Shown here: in pieces, positions 22,185 through 33,499 of the stretch | How positions within the stretch are numbered: position 1 is the stretch's first letter | How the letters are laid out: every line of letters starts with the position of its first letter | Source: Schizochytrium sp. TIO01 | Lineage: Eukaryota; Sar; Bigyra; Thraustochytrida; Thraustochytriidae | Direction of reading: 5' to 3' | Length of the DNA: 64,000 nt | Assembly (NCBI GenBank): GCA_004764695.1 | Contig: SMSO01000036.1 | Location: 1,880,001 to 1,944,000, forward strand | Notes under the pieces: model-generated | What the model was told of the DNA's origin: nothing | The model's database searches: none | Seen by the model: only the letters and a program-made list of their open reading frames with translations | Program-made: the position numbers and the translations under genes

Positions 22185-24107
22185 CTGCTATGAATTCTAT
22201 CATGTGGTGATTCAAGAGATGCCACATTCGCCATACTTCGACAATATTCACTTTCACTGCTACTACTACTGCTACTATTGCTAGTACTACTACAACTACA
22301 CATATACACACCCTGAGGCTATTTTCCACATAAATTTGCCTCTTTTTTTAAATTGTGCTTTTTCCAAGGTGTTGATTAATCTACTATCAAGTCAAGTGAT
22401 CGGCCATTATATCTGCACAATTCACTTCATATGTCTTTTCGTGTCCTTCGACTTATATTGCTCCGTCTACTACTCTTTTCGTAAACAAGTCTAACGTCAT
22501 CATTGTGTTTTTTTTGTTTTTTCTTTTTCTTTGAGACTTGAGAAGCTCGAAGTATGAAATCATGACCATGGATCAATGGAACTTGGTATGTTGAAGTTCC
22601 AAAATTATATCCTCGACGCATACACCTTCTATATATTTTTCATGTTGTTTAAAATTATTCCTACAGAGAAAAAGAAGAGTTTACCATATTTTGCTTTTGC
22701 ACTCACCGCGAGCGAGCTACTTTGCGAGCGGTGAGCGCAATCCGGATATACACGATCAATTTAGAAACCATCGGGCTAAAATAGATTGGTTTAATGCACC
22801 ACGAGATATCCTAATCTCAGGGCTGCTCTCAGATTATCTTTCGCAACCAAGAAATCTGCGAGTAGCTTGAAGAACCAGTTAGCCTAGAAGAGAGTCAGAA
22901 AGTATTGTCGAGGAAGGCATGGCTTTAAACAATATTTCATTAACAAAGCTCCTGGCTGGTGAATTTAGCAGCACTGTACTTAGAATGTTCTAATGTGTGT
23001 CAAAAACAAAAGGCATCACAGTGCTATATGAAGAGGGCGCTTAAAGTGGACGAAATCAGAGGAAAAACCTATCTACAAAACACCCTTATAAAATGAAAGA
23101 TAAATAGGACCAAAAATATGATTATCTCCTACACGTATCGCTATGCGTTCGAAGTCTCGTTTCTCGTGTCCACCAGCCAATGCCGTCGAATCCTCGTCTC
23201 TTGAGACCTGCGTTCATGATCACAAGAAATGAACTCAAAGCAGCTAGGTTACTATCTCTGCATACCCACAAAAAAACAGAGCCTCGACAAAAGATTAAGT
23301 GTGGCCAGAACACTACCTCGAGAAAAAAAGAAAAAAAGACAGTGAAATTTTGGCATGGCAGATCATAATTTGGCGAGATTGCAGAGTGTCGGTCAGTAAA
23401 TTTGTCAATATGCTATTTACGGGAAAGACCTCTACACCTTGGGTGGTGCTAGGTAGTATACTTCATATGAGGTTAACGCTACCATAGAAGGATCCAAGAA
23501 ACCCGATCTGCATTTTCTTACGTTTCTGTGATGTTAAGCAACTTTGATCGGTAGAATAGTGTAATCGATTGAGTTATACTGAAATAGATTGAACTCGTCA
23601 TCTATTAAGCGGCATCCGCGTCCTTCTTCCGAGCATGATCTTTCTGTGAGCCTGTTGAATTCTTAGTTGGACCTGCCCAAGAATAATGCATGGAGATTCA
23701 GGAGCGCCATGAACATTGATATTTTATTACTCTCGAGTCTGCTTTGCGGGCCTGCAGAACCATCTCTGTTGACTGAAGGGACCTGGTCCTAACGCCCAAG
23801 CCAGCTTTGCAAAGGGGTAACGGGGGGTAAGGCCAAACATAGCTATTTTCACTCCATATCTGGAAAGGTATATAAAAATAATAACAATGCAATTCAAAAC
23901 CATCTGGTGCAGACAGGGAAGACTTTCACAAATGATAGGGAGGTCTACAGACGGGAAAGGGGGGGGGGGTGTAAAATGCCATGGCACAGCGCAGGATATC
24001 GCTGCTAATACACTGGAAATCACAAAACATGAGAGAATAAGAGAAATCATTCAAAAGGCATCATGGCAAGTAGATACCATGCCTACTGCAGTGTGGAGTG
24101 TATATAT
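22185..24107. other. intergenic between convergent GRK and cyclin genes
   Basis: Two 3' UTRs back to back. It contains a GC-rich inverted repeat at 22697-22740 and an 11-base G run at 23959-23969. ATG frames of 74 codons (23887-24111, plus) and 107 codons (23727-24050, minus, hydrophobic start) overlap each other around the G run and neither is recognised. Confidence 0.5.
22697..22740. repeat. inverted repeat (hairpin) downstream of GRK gene
   Basis: Arms ctcaccgc (22702-22709) and gcggtgag (22728-22735) pair perfectly; after one mismatch another four pairs (ttgc/gcaa) extend the stem. The loop is 18 bases. It lies about 510 bases past the GRK stop codon. Confidence 0.75.
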
Positions 24108-25064
24108 TTAGGCAGAAATGCGAGATTTTTTGGCAGCGCTACCCTCTTCCTCAGCAAACGGAGAGGTGGCAAGTGAGCCAGCTAAAGATGCCTCGGTGCG
24201 CGTGAACGGCCTGGGGTGTTCATAGACATCAAGAATGCGATTGACGATTTCCTCAATCTGGTCTTTAGGGAAACCAAAGAGAGCAGTGGCTCCTGGCTTT
24301 AGGTGGTCCCTTTCAATAGCATCTGCGATCTCCCAACTAGCCTGTGCAGCCTTGTCCTGACCACGACTCCTAATAAGGTAATATGCCAAAAGTACTGACG
24401 CTGCTGCAACTGCACGCGGCTTGAATCTCACGCATACGTCTGTGAACATGGAGTCATTCAAGAATGTCCAAGATGCCAGCCTGAACTCATTGAACTTCTT
24501 CGCCGGTTTGGCTACATTCTTAATAATTTCCACAGCACTGACGTGGGGGTGGTCCACGCTGACATCAAAAGATAGTGTGTGAAGGAGAACACGCTCGCAA
24601 AGCAAGACCTTTTCCTCAACAATTTTCCGGATAAGTTTTTCTCTTGGCACTGGCGCATCGTCGATGAAACCTGAGATTTTTGCAAATCTGGCTGATGCGC
24701 CACCATGCATGGCTTCTTGGACACAGCCGTTGCGGCTAAAGTTGTGGATCGAGGCTGCAGCCCTGACAACCTCCTCAAGCTTCTTCATATCCTCCTCGAC
24801 CTTGGCTGCGAGAAAAACGGCTGCAGTCCCCGCAACGAAACGATCATGCTCCTCGAGCGCCTGCTTCTCGTAGAACCTATGGAAAAATACCAAAGCTGTG
24901 CACTGCGAAAGAAGCTTGAGCTTTAACACGTCGCAAAGCTTCTTAATGTAAGCGCATCCACAGAGAATCAGGGACTTGCGTTCTTCACGCGTCCACTTCA
25001 GGCCTTGCGGAGGGCCCGGAGCGGCACCCGTGGAGGCCGCATCGTCGTCGCTGCTGGCGAGCAT
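24108..25064 (-). CDS. cyclin of the transcriptional K/T/L type
   Basis: A 318-residue cyclin. The first cyclin box spans about 23-120: it begins KWTREERKSLILCGC and contains the hallmark FHRFYEKQ followed by RFVAGTAAVFLAAKVEED. A second, shorter box lies at about 150-275 (HTLSFDVSVDHPHVSAVEII). The C-terminus is short and ends with a small basic cluster (AAKKSRISA) that may act as a nuclear signal. The box sequence is closest to cyclins K, T and L, which pair with CDK9, CDK12 or CDK11 to phosphorylate RNA polymerase II. No destruction box is evident. ATG at 25064 is clear, and the upstream region is shared with no other recognised gene. Confidence 0.85.
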   Translation of the reverse strand: MLASSDDDAASTGAAPGPPQGLKWTREERKSLILCGCAYIKKLCDVLKLKLLSQCTALVFFHRFYEKQALEEHDRFVAGTAAVFLAAKVEEDMKKLEEVVRAAASIHNFSRNGCVQEAMHGGASARFAKISGFIDDAPVPREKLIRKIVEEKVLLCERVLLHTLSFDVSVDHPHVSAVEIIKNVAKPAKKFNEFRLASWTFLNDSMFTDVCVRFKPRAVAAASVLLAYYLIRSRGQDKAAQASWEIADAIERDHLKPGATALFGFPKDQIEEIVNRILDVYEHPRPFTRTEASLAGSLATSPFAEEEGSAAKKSRISA

Positions 25065-28053
25065 GATAATTGCCTGTCTGCTTTGACGTTATCGCTGTTG
25101 ATACTTGCTTGCCTCCTGCAGGTACGTTTTGTGGAGCTTATAACGACCCAACCAGACCTAACAGAAACAACTTGTGAATGTGCTCTGCTGCCACTCGGAG
25201 AAGAGCGGCCGAGTTGCTTCAATCTTGTAACAATGAACGAATGAACGACCATGGTTGAATAAGCGAGGAGATAAATAGTACTAGCTGGCTATAGCGACCT
25301 CTAGAGCTACCTAGCAACCTACCACTGAGGTGATAGACAGCTGAGGCCCACTATAGTAATGGTCTATAGAAGAATATGCATTGAGAACTGGGAAGTTGAG
25401 GTAAAATAAGAAAGGGTACGAGATGGGAAGTTGAGGTGAAGTGAGGGACTTGTCACGATAGGAAGGAAAGTATGGGTGAGGAGAGGTGCGGAGTGGTGTG
25501 CATAGAAGTTGATTGGAGCACGAAAGCTCAAAAAAATGCCATCTCTGGACGAAATTGTGCAGTTAGAGCATATTTGATAGCGAGTCACTTTCCTCGTCTC
25601 AGCGTGGAAATTGGAAATTTTACAAATCGTTTGATGTCTACAGCGATGGTGCACCCCGACGTAAGTCGGGCATTGACAAATCTAGCATACAAACAACAAA
25701 TAGGATCTCATGTTGTGAAGCAAGAACGCGAGCCAGAATGACCTTACAAGTGCACAATATGGGCTTTGCTTTCAAAATGTCATGATGTTTTAGAAAGTTG
25801 TAAAAACTCAGTCAGTATAAATGTGTACGGCATTTAGAAACTCTGTGTATGAGGCAATCAAAGGTTTTACCCATGGAGCCTATTCAGCTATTAACGCATA
25901 TAGTTTTATGAATGTATGCAGCAGTCCTGCTTCCACGAATGCACCTTTGCTTGCATCTTCTATTTGTGTTGTTCTCTTGTTCATAGGTACTTATCCAGCA
26001 GCACTCGCTCCACCTTAATGGTAGGAAAATTTGACTTCATTTACTGTTCGAAGCTTCTCTGATCTTGTTCAGTACTGAGTGGGCGCCCAGCAAGCAAGAT
26101 TGCTCGAGCTCGCTTTCTACAACCTTGACAAAGCCAAAGACGTTTATTGCAAGAAAGAAAGATGTTGGGAAGTGATCAAGATTCGGTATCTATAAACAAC
26201 ATAGACCTCGCCAGTAGAGCTCTACTTTTGTGTAACAAGAGTAACAATTTCGTTGAATGTTCGTCTTAGGATCAGTATTACTTTTATTTCTCTGCCACAT
26301 TACAAGTCGCCGAACTACAACCTACATAGACCATGCAACTTGCCTTGCCTGAAAAGCCTGAAATTAGAGCTTGGTCTCATCCAATTCCCACTCCGAAAAA
26401 TGTGAGGAAGAGCTAAGAACTTCAAAAAATTAACTCAATACCATTGCTGCTTCTGTCAAGTGGTACCATGCGACCAACTGTCAGCTTTGTCTTTACGTCG
26501 ATCGTGTGTTAGGTTCCTCTCCTCGTTTCTTAGAATAGAAGGACAAAGTCAATCGTGATGGGGCTTTCTTGTTCAGTTATGAGCACGGCCGAAGCAAGTA
26601 GCGTCCAGCTGGAGGTAAAGCCCTGTAAGAAGCGTAAGCAGTGAAAGAAAACCTCTCAGAACTAATCTTGATGATAACTAATCTCAGAGGAATAGATGCG
26701 AAAAGCAAGCATCGAAAAAAAGTTGTATTGAGGAAGCGATACGCACAATTTGAAGGCTCTTCTGCCAATGAGTGTAGGTCACTTCCAGTACTTGGATGAA
26801 AATCGGCAAGATTCTAGTCTAGTCTTGCTGCAGAGCAAAGTAAGTTCCTGAGAGATTACATCTCGTCCACGTGCGTACGTAGAACTGCTTGGGTTTCCTT
26901 CTTCTAGCTTGACACTCTTAGGCGAAGGCGCCACCAAATGAGACAGTGCTAATCACCAGGGAAGATGATTCAACAAGCAAACTTGGTTCAAATAGAACAG
27001 AAGCAAGCGAGTATGATGCATGTGGGAAGGAGGACGGTCAAGAAGCTTCCATAGTATATCAATAGATAGAAAGGGAAAGACAACCTTGGCTGCTGCTTTG
27101 AGTCCCATACCTTTTTCGTCACACCTTTTTTTCCGCCATACCATGTCACTTTGAAAATCAAGATTCTGAGCTACAGTTCTAGGCTGACCTCCTGTGAGAC
27201 AAACGTAGAAGGCATTGCACATTTACACATCATTGAGTATGTGCAGCCCACTCGGCACTGTAGGAAATATAGTATTTGCATGATGCAAGGGGCTTCTGTC
27301 TGAATTATAAAAGCTAAACCAGCACTGGCAACAAGGCTCAAACGCGACGAGACTTCAAGGAGGAAAGAAGTTACGTACCTTGAACAGGTTTTTAAGATGC
27401 ATCTGGTGCCGATGCAGAAATGTCAGACTTGCACCTGCTGGAGCCCCTCTTATTGCCGAAGAATAGTATCCAATGAAATGTCCGTGATGTCTAAAGAATT
27501 CACGTCTACACAATTTTGTTTGATCTATAACAATATTTATTTGTTTTTTTCTTTTCAACAACAGACACCATTTCTTATTTTTGTAGTCTGCACAGTGGAA
27601 CCTATGGGATTTGCGTGAAAGTTATAAATAAATCGATACTAGCCTATGCGCATAGTTGAGGTCAGCGAGTGGCACCAAGTTGAACCTTATTTATTTCGTT
27701 ACTTTGATGAAATGCACGTTAGCTGTCTCTTACATCCCGCATAAGCAAAGGCATAAGTTCAAAATCATATGATCAAGATTGAAACCTCTTGCCAAGTCCA
27801 AGCTGTTATGCCTGTCCTTCATCATGCACGAAAGAGCCAAAATTGATTGGCCTTGAGGAAGACTCTACTTGCATTTTTCAAGTTATTCATGAACACGAGG
27901 ATCGGATATACCTCAGTGTTTAGAGTGGTAGCTTACTACGGATTTGGTGGACCGAGTGTTTGTGTGTTGTTTTGCATTATGTATTTATTTGTTTATGTAT
28001 TTTTCTTCTTCTCGTTATCGTATTGTGTTCGCAAGTGTGTCTCTGCTTGTGCC
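25065..28053. other. 3 kb gene-poor region
   Basis: The first 200 bases should be the cyclin promoter. The rest is AT-rich. A possible 38-residue two-exon gene is at 26768-26952. ATG frames at 25821-26018 (plus, one hydrophobic segment) and 26953-27222 (minus, 89 residues) have mixed composition but no recognised family. An exon-like ATG frame ending in GTAAGT lies at 25634-25660. Confidence 0.45.
26768..26952 (+). CDS. possible two-exon microprotein (38 residues)
   Basis: Exon 1 (26768-26839) encodes 24 residues starting MSVGHFQYLDENRQD. It ends at AAA|GTAAGT. The 68-base intron closes with a strong pyrimidine tract and AG (ttccttcttctag). Exon 2 (26908-26952) continues in phase 0 for 14 basic residues (LDTLRRRRHQMRQC) to a TAA. 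The splice signals are good and the phase fits, but the product is very short and no family is recognised; chance cannot be excluded. Confidence 0.27.
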
Positions 28054-28812
28054 TTACTCCTTGGCGCCAATCGCAGGTATGTCGATGTCCGGAACGGTCC
28101 TTGGTGGCGGCACCTCTCCCGGGGACCTCCGTTGAGCAGCAAGTTTCTCGTAGTGTGCGCTGGTGGGCTTCTCGCGGAGCACAATGTGCACGTGCGTGGA
28201 CGGGATGCGGATGACACCAGTGCGACCACGGCCCTTGAAATCAACACGCTTCAAGAAAGGTCCACGGCCAAGGTTGACAATAGCGACCTGGAGCTTCTCT
28301 GCAGGCAGGCCGTGCTTCTCCTCAGCGTACTTGACACCCTCCTTGATCATTTGCATGAACTCACCAGAGCGCTGCTTGCGGCAGTAGCGCAACTGCACCA
28401 ATGCATCAGGTACCATGAGCTTGCGCACAAGACGAGCAAGGTGGTTAGCCTTCTGCACACTTCCCTTCATGTGCAGCTTGCGCACGTTGATCTCTTGGAG
28501 GTCGAGCTGGTTGCGAGCAGGGTAGCGGTCCTTGCGGATGGCTTGGCCAATGTTTGCCTCCTCGGCACGACGAGACCATGTGAGGCTGGGGTCCACCACC
28601 ACAGACGCAGGGTCCACCTTCGTAGACAGAGGGGCAGCGCTCACAGGTGCAGCGGCAAGGGCACGAGCGGAGAAGAGCGACGCCGCGGAGCCAGAGAAAG
28701 GCGAGGCGGGGCCAGACACGCTACGCTCCAATGCGGACGCAGAGCGCACAGAAACGCGCGGAGAGAGAAGTGCGCACGCACGAGACGCGGCGACGCGGAA
28801 GGGAGAGAACAT
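28054..28812 (-). CDS. MRPL22: mitochondrial large-subunit ribosomal protein uL22m
   Basis: A 252-residue protein of the mitochondrial ribosome, where uL22 lines the peptide exit tunnel. The N-terminus is a mitochondrial presequence: MFSPFRVAASRACALLS, rich in Arg, Ala and Ser with no acidic residue for about 30 positions. The uL22 domain runs from about residue 105: VRKLHMKGSVQKANHLARLV (helix that reads SPRKARLVARL in bacteria), then ALVQLRYCRKQRSGEFM, a helix KYAEEKHGLPAEKLQ, the strand pair around GRGPFLKRVDFKGRGRTG, and the conserved C-terminal THVHIVLREK. The start is ATG 28812. The longer in-frame opening to 28911 begins with TTG and is rejected. The upstream region is shared with the divergent SGT1 gene. 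Confidence 0.92.
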   Translation of the reverse strand: MFSPFRVAASRACALLSPRVSVRSASALERSVSGPASPFSGSAASLFSARALAAAPVSAAPLSTKVDPASVVVDPSLTWSRRAEEANIGQAIRKDRYPARNQLDLQEINVRKLHMKGSVQKANHLARLVRKLMVPDALVQLRYCRKQRSGEFMQMIKEGVKYAEEKHGLPAEKLQVAIVNLGRGPFLKRVDFKGRGRTGVIRIPSTHVHIVLREKPTSAHYEKLAAQRRSPGEVPPPRTVPDIDIPAIGAKE

Positions 28813-30079
28813 CGTGCGAGAAAGAGAGCGGCCTACAGACGTCGGCGCCAGAGCCAGGGTCTGCTGCGCGCTCGTAATAATAGTTTCTCCCTCTCTTCTC
28901 CTCTCTCTCAACTCTTGCTCTCCTTCTTCTTTCCTGGAAATGATAAATCAAAGAGAATGGTAAGAAACTAACTAACTAACTAACTAACTAAGTAATCAAT
29001 CAATCAATACATCATCAATAAATGCCAAGGCAGCCACACCACAGCAAAGGGAATAGGCCATTTGCGAGCTCGCGCATCAATCAACAATGGAGGGCTTTAC
29101 TGTAGACTATACGGCCGCACACAGTAGAGAATAGACTGGCAATAGAGCTATGGAATGGCTGTAGGAGAAGACCAGAGGATGGCTACTAACTAATACAGCT
29201 GCTGCTGCTGCTGCTTTACCATTTACCAAAGCGAAGCGAGGACGACAACTACTGCCAATAGGTTGTAGGAATGCACTTAGGCCCTCGCAATAGTTGCATT
29301 GCACGCATCGTATTGCTGTGAAGGAATGAATGTATGTATTGCACGATGGAAAACGCAAAATCGTTAGGGGGCGAGATTTTGCATTGCACAGCTAAAACTT
29401 TGGCGTCGTGGTGGTGGAGATAATGGGGAGTCTGCACCAGAAAGGCTCTGCGTTTATGAGGACTTATGGGTCCTTCTCGAGGCTGAAAGGGACGATGCGC
29501 AGAATTCAACGATTGCTGAGCAACTGATTTTGTGTTGCGTTGATTGCACTGCTAAGAGTAGTTGGCCTCGGTAATTGCAACAAACCTCAAGGTGATTGAT
29601 CCACTTATTGCCTACAAATCATGCCAATATCAATAGCCTGCGAATGTCACTGCAAAGCACTGCTCGCAAAGATGACCCCTCAAAAAGCGAATGCTGATTG
29701 ACAGCATGCAGCTTTCTTTTAGCGAGAGCGTGCACAATGACAATGGCAGCGGCACTGATCTGACTGATAAGAGCTGCCTAGCACTCTGCTAGGCGGAGCT
29801 AGTATAGCAGTGTCCTAGTCCTGCGCATAATTTCTGCGGCTGCTAAGGCGCCGTGCTTCCTCTACCTAAAACTAGTAGGAGTAGGGACGACGATGGTAAT
29901 GGTGGTTCCGCAACAGATCTGCGTTCGATACGCGAAGATGGAACGGGAGTTATTGGAATGGAACGCGCGAAGGAAGTGCAGAAACGGGTATGATAAGGAG
30001 AAGAAGAGGCGAAGAAGGAGCGAATATCAAACAGCAATCAAGCAATCGAAGAACTATCGACCAGACGATTGAGACCAAG
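28813..30079. promoter_or_regulatory. divergent upstream region of uL22m and SGT1
   Basis: 1.27 kb between divergent starts. An (ACTA)n tract at 28967-28991 is followed by (AATC)n at 28994-29008, about 160-200 bases upstream of the uL22m ATG. A CTG-rich stretch lies near 29200-29217. No further gene is seen. Confidence 0.55.
28967..29008. repeat. compound tetranucleotide repeat
   Basis: (ACTA)n adjoining (AATC)n, just upstream of the uL22m gene. Confidence 0.85.
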
Positions 30080-31577
30080 ATGGCTGGGAAGGAGCAGTAT
30101 GTGGCAGGACTCGAAAGCCTTGCGGAGGATGATGTGGAAGCCGCTGTGGACCACTTTTCGCAGGTGAGTGCTGTAGTTGTGGCCTCGATAGAGAGAGATC
30201 TCGCTCAGCTCGTTCGAGAACTTCGGCGAGAGCGCTAACAATAGAGGGAATAACTCGACTTCGTGCTCGCCATGACGAGGGGCGAAGTGGGAAAAGTAGA
30301 GTGACTCTGGGGCTGGACGAGATAACAAGAGGAGGTGATAAACAGATGCAATGCTTAACAGGTTACAAGACTTGAGACTCCAGAACTAACGCTTTTTGTT
30401 TTGCTTTTTCATTGTTGTTGTTGTTGTTGTTGTTGTGTTATTTTATGACTTGTGATTATTCATTTTGACATGGTCGTGATTCATTTATCTGTTTTGATCC
30501 AATGAATCTTTACGAATCGGATTATGTCACCAATGTTGCTGCATGTACCTTTTATGTGGACAGGCAATCCAGGCTGAACCGGATAATGTAGACTACCTCC
30601 TGAAACGCTCCATGGCGTACTCTAAACTGAAGAACACCGCTGCTGCTGCGGAGGATGCTTCCAAGGCAGCTGAGAAAGCTCCTGAAAACGCGCAGGCCCA
30701 CTTTAGAGATGGTGTTCTTAAGTTTGAATTGGAGTCCTTTAAAGCGGCAATGGCCGCCTTTACGTTGGCGAAGTCCCTTACCACAGAGGAGAAATTGCTC
30801 AAGTCTATTGGTACCTGGACTCGTAAATGCGAAGCAGAGCTTTCAGAGGACGAGATTCAGCTCATGGCGGATCCCGTAGCGAAGAAGGAAGCCCCTGCTG
30901 CACCAACTGCCCCGAAACCTTCTACTGCTTTCCCGATGGACTGGTATCAATCTTTGTCCCATGTCACAATTGAAATTGAGAGCAAAGGCATTCCTAAGGA
31001 AAAGGTCAAACACGAAATCACCCCTACATCTGTTTCTGTAGATATTGAACTCGAGTCCGCTGACCAAACCTATTCCTTCCACTGGGAGACTTTTGGTGAG
31101 GTTGATCCTGCCGGATCGAAAGTTGAAGTCGGCAAGCGCTACATCGAGATCCGCCTCAAAAAGGTTGACACCTCCATCTCCTGGCCATCCCTCGAGGCTA
31201 CCTCAGGATCGGCCCCGCAAGTCGTCACTGCAACCCCTGCACCAGTTCCAAGTGCCCCTGCCGCGGCTCCGTCTGCTTATGCTAGCAAAAAGAATTGGGA
31301 TGCCATTTACAAAGAGATTGAGGAAACTGAGGCTGCGGAGAAACCTGAGGGCGAGGAAGCCCTCAACAAACTTTTTAAAGACATTTACAAGAATGCCAGT
31401 GATGACACTCGCCGTGCTATGATCAAGAGCTTTCAGACTTCTGGTGGCACAGTACTTTCCACCAACTGGAACGAAGTTGCTGAAAAGGATTACGAAAAGG
31501 ACCGCCCTGCACCCAAGGGCATGCAATGGAAGAGCTGGGAAGGTGACAAACTCGATGTCGGCGAGGACGACGAATAA
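30080..31577 (+). CDS. SGT1: SGT1 co-chaperone (TPR-CS-SGS), two exons
   Basis: SGT1 is an Hsp90 co-chaperone and SCF/kinetochore partner in the cytosol and nucleus. Exon 1 is 30080-30163 (28 codons); the intron is 30164-30563 (GTGAGT...ACAG) and contains a (GTT)n run; exon 2 is 30564-31577, joined in phase 0. The product is 365 residues. The TPR part (about 1-120) holds three helix pairs (YVAGLESLAEDDVEAAVDHF, YLLKRSMAYSKLKNTAAA). The CS domain, which contacts Hsp90, begins MDWYQSLSHVTIEIE near residue 155. The SGS domain begins NWDAIYKEIE and ends with GMQWKSWEGDKLDVG. All three domains are intact. Confidence 0.95.
30412..30436. repeat. (GTT)n in SGT1 intron
   Basis: Eight TTG units within the only SGT1 intron. 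Confidence 0.9.
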
Positions 31578-32170
31578 GTCGCGTCTCTGTCTGCTTTCGT
31601 ATTATGCTCACCTCTTGTCCAAATGCTGCTTTATCAAGTAGTGCTTACAAAACAGGAGAATGATTTCCGCATGTCTACACTCTCCATCCCACCGTACATA
31701 ACCACAAATTTTAGCTTTATTTTTTGGATGACAAATTACTTATTGTTTTGAGTTCGTTCCTTGAGTTCTCAGAAGCATTTTCTCAGCTAAAAGAATGCCC
31801 ATGGTGTGGCCGTTGTCCTTTTCCAACAATGGCTTTTTACTCTGTCAATGATTATTATTGTAACTACCAGTTGAGCATATCAATATTGCTTCATCGAACT
31901 GAGCTTGCACAGGCATGCTACAGAAGAATAAAATGCATCGTTGGTAAGCTGATTCCATTTTCATGTTCACGTATGAAGATTATCTCAATAGTTTCGCCTT
32001 GTGATATCTACCTACCCATTCCTTTTTTCTTTCTTTTTTTAAATTCCTTCTTCTTTTATTTTCATACTGGTTTATCTTTTTTATTATCATAGACTCGAAG
32101 ACGTGTAAAACCCGAACTTGTAGCTGTGCAACTAACTCTAAGTAGTAGAACCTCTCCCCCCTGCGTCTAC
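31578..32170. other. intergenic SGT1 to PIG-V
   Basis: T-rich spacer with the SGT1 3' UTR and PIG-V promoter. An open frame over 31724-32092 is low-complexity toward its end and not convincing. Confidence 0.6.
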
Positions 32171-33499
32171 ATGCAAGCAGAGTCCATGCCTAGAGAAGGA
32201 GAGACCACCATACCTGGAAGTCGTATAACAGTTGCGGCGCTGCGTCGCAAGGTCGCTCTATCAGCACTGGGCAGTCGGACCTTGGTGCTCATCACTGCAC
32301 TAGTCACACGATTTGCGATCGATGCCTATGACACAAGCGCGGAGCTTCGTCACGGCAAAACTGGAGCTCGATGGCTTGCATTGGGCGCGAATTGGGATGC
32401 AGAGTATTTTACAAGCATCGCCATTGATGGATACAAGTACGAACAGATGCACGCTTTTTTTCCATTGGTCCCAATATTGATGAAAATATTAGGATCTGCC
32501 TTGCACATGATTTTGCTCGCCATCTTTGGGCTTGACTTAAGCATAGAGAATGCGCACATTCTCGCAGGGATCATTGTTAGTAATGTTTCCTTTATTCTTG
32601 CAGCAATAGCGTTGTTTGACCTGAGTCTGCAAACCTTCTCCGACGCAAATTGGTCCTATCGGTCGGCGATTGTGTTCTGCTTTACTCCAGCAAGCGTTTT
32701 CATGTCGGCCGTATACACTGAAGCTCCCTTTTCACTTTTAAGCTTCGTAGGTATGCGGCTAGCATGCCAGGTTGGCGGCAATATCCAAGAAGTGGATAAA
32801 AATTTATGGCTTGCTAGTCTTGTTTTCGGGATAGCAACTCTCTCACGCTCCAACGGGGCTGTCCTTGCAGGATATCTTGGATACCGAATGTTAAGGCCAT
32901 TTCTGCTCGATCCATCTCGATTCAGAAATTTCATCGACCTCGCAAATGCCAGTGCAAAAGTCATATGGGCAATTGTAGTGGCAGCTGTTTTGCCACTCGT
33001 TATTGTGCTGGGATATGCAACCTCGTTATACTGCACTGAGGCTTTACTTTCACAAGATATCGACAAGACTCTAGTTTTGGGATCTATGCGGCCATGGTGT
33101 ACGAGCAAAATACCTAATATTTATAGTTTTGTACAAGAAGAGTATTGGAATCAGGGGTTTTTAAGGTTCTATCGACTAGAGCAAATCCCAAACTTTCTAC
33201 TTGCCATGCCAACCTTTATATGGTCAACACGGAGCATTTTATGGAGCATCAAAAGTTGCAAAGCATCCAAACCTCTAGGAATAGCTTTGCTACCTTTTAT
33301 TCTACACCTCATTTTCCTGGTTGGGTTTTGTATGCTTTGCATGCACGTGCAAGTCATCACTCGCTTTGTCTCTGCATGCCCGTTAATCTACTGGTTTGCG
33401 GCACAATCAACACGAGACCTTGCATGGATTGTCCCCTGGAGCTGTGTCTTTACGATTCTGGGCACAGCATTGTTTGTAGCTTATTATCCATTCGTATGA
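32171..33499 (+). CDS. PIGV: GPI mannosyltransferase 2 (PIG-V)
   Basis: A 442-residue multi-pass ER membrane enzyme that adds the second mannose, from dolichol-phosphate-mannose, to the GPI anchor precursor. The signature lumenal loop after helix 1 is present: NWDAEYFTSIAIDGYKYEQ followed by AFFPLVPILM, with the acidic residue expected for a GT-C glycosyltransferase. Later segments include VFCFTPASVFMSAVYTEAPF and SRSNGAVLAGYLGY, both typical of PIG-V, and eight or more hydrophobic helices. Length compares with 493 in human. ATG 32171 is chosen (ATG 32186 is an alternative), since the in-frame codon at 32126 is GTG. Its last 16 coding bases overlap the end of the convergent Hint gene. Confidence 0.93.
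   Translation: MQAESMPREGETTIPGSRITVAALRRKVALSALGSRTLVLITALVTRFAIDAYDTSAELRHGKTGARWLALGANWDAEYFTSIAIDGYKYEQMHAFFPLVPILMKILGSALHMILLAIFGLDLSIENAHILAGIIVSNVSFILAAIALFDLSLQTFSDANWSYRSAIVFCFTPASVFMSAVYTEAPFSLLSFVGMRLACQVGGNIQEVDKNLWLASLVFGIATLSRSNGAVLAGYLGYRMLRPFLLDPSRFRNFIDLANASAKVIWAIVVAAVLPLVIVLGYATSLYCTEALLSQDIDKTLVLGSMRPWCTSKIPNIYSFVQEEYWNQGFLRFYRLEQIPNFLLAMPTFIWSTRSILWSIKSCKASKPLGIALLPFILHLIFLVGFCMLCMHVQVITRFVSACPLIYWFAAQSTRDLAWIVPWSCVFTILGTALFVAYYPFV

Noticed and set aside
28813-28911. Longer N-terminus for uL22m
   Set aside because: It opens with TTG, and the presequence begins at ATG 28812.
27847-28971. 374-codon plus-strand frame
   Set aside because: It lies opposite the uL22m gene, whose domain and presequence are clear; the plus-strand product is Arg/His-rich with no family, a typical shadow of GC-biased codons.
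29925-29945. tRNA-like T-loop (gcgttcgatacgc)
   Set aside because: The flanking sequence does not form acceptor, D or anticodon arms.
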